Assembly (NCBI GenBank): GCA_036311285.1
Contig: JAXJQF010000056.1
Location: 1 to 13,876, forward strand
DNA from: JAXJQF01 sp036311285
GTDB taxonomy: Bacteria; Pseudomonadota; Gammaproteobacteria; Enterobacterales; Succinivibrionaceae
Length of the DNA stretch: 13,876 nt
Direction of reading: 5' to 3'
Shown: piece by piece, positions 13,822 to 13,876 of the stretch
Layout: each line of letters opens with the position of its first letter
Position numbering within the stretch: position 1 is the first letter of the stretch
Notes under the pieces: generated by a model
Told to the model about the DNA's origin: nothing
The model's database searches: none
The model's input: the letters and a program-made list of their open reading frames with translations, nothing else
Position numbers and translations under genes: made by a program

Positions 13822-13876
13822 TAAGTGAAGAGTTTGATCATGGCTCAGATTGAACGCTGGCGGCAGGCTTAATACA
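13822..13876 (+). rRNA. 16S ribosomal RNA, 5' end only (cut by window)
   Basis: GAAGAGTTTGATCATGGCTC and the following AGATTGAACGCTGGCGGCAG are the universal 5' end of bacterial 16S rRNA. The mature start is placed at 13822 by counting back from G6 of the E. coli numbering (G13827). The first 55 nt are present and end at GGCTTAATACA. Placement directly after the clpB transcription unit is as in E. coli rrnG. Confidence 0.97.

Overview
The window looks like chromosome from an A+T-rich gammaproteobacterium. The right half keeps the order bamD (divergent) / rluD / pgeF / clpB / rRNA operon, which is the Escherichia coli arrangement bamD-rluD-yfiH-clpB-rrsG. The rRNA leader carries the enteric-type antitermination signals and the 16S gene begins with the universal 5' sequence. 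The low G+C, together with relics that resemble gut Firmicutes DNA (a large serine recombinase tail, a YolD-like protein), suggests a gut Aeromonadales lineage such as Succinivibrionaceae. That placement is inference; the partial 16S is too short to prove it.

Region 1 (1-3482) is a defence segment. It holds the last codons of a probable type III modification methylase, a translationally coupled Res-type helicase/nuclease, a strong terminator, and then a separately expressed 273-residue protein. I do not recognise that protein's family, but it has a PD-(D/E)XK nuclease signature.

Region 2 (3483-4963) is a scar zone with no intact large gene. It contains a 369-bp inverted-repeat-bounded element that looks like an internally deleted insertion sequence and carries a 50-codon ORF, the G+C-richer C-terminal relic of a large serine recombinase, and a 32-residue ORF with a signal peptide just upstream of, and divergent from, putP.

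Region 3 (4964-7288) has putP (Na+/proline symporter) with a textbook terminator. A second terminator-like hairpin and a perfect boxA sequence follow, then a YolD-like small protein of Firmicutes type that meets bamD tail to tail at a shared hairpin.

Region 4 (7289-13876) is conserved core: bamD (outer-membrane assembly lipoprotein) diverging from rluD (23S rRNA pseudouridine synthase), pgeF (peptidoglycan editing), clpB (disaggregase) behind a good sigma-32-type promoter, a TIGR04219-like outer membrane beta-barrel gene 10 bp behind clpB, and the promoter, leader and first 55 nt of a 16S rRNA gene. No room for a terminator is visible between the beta-barrel gene and the rRNA promoter, so heat-shock transcription may run into the rRNA operon.
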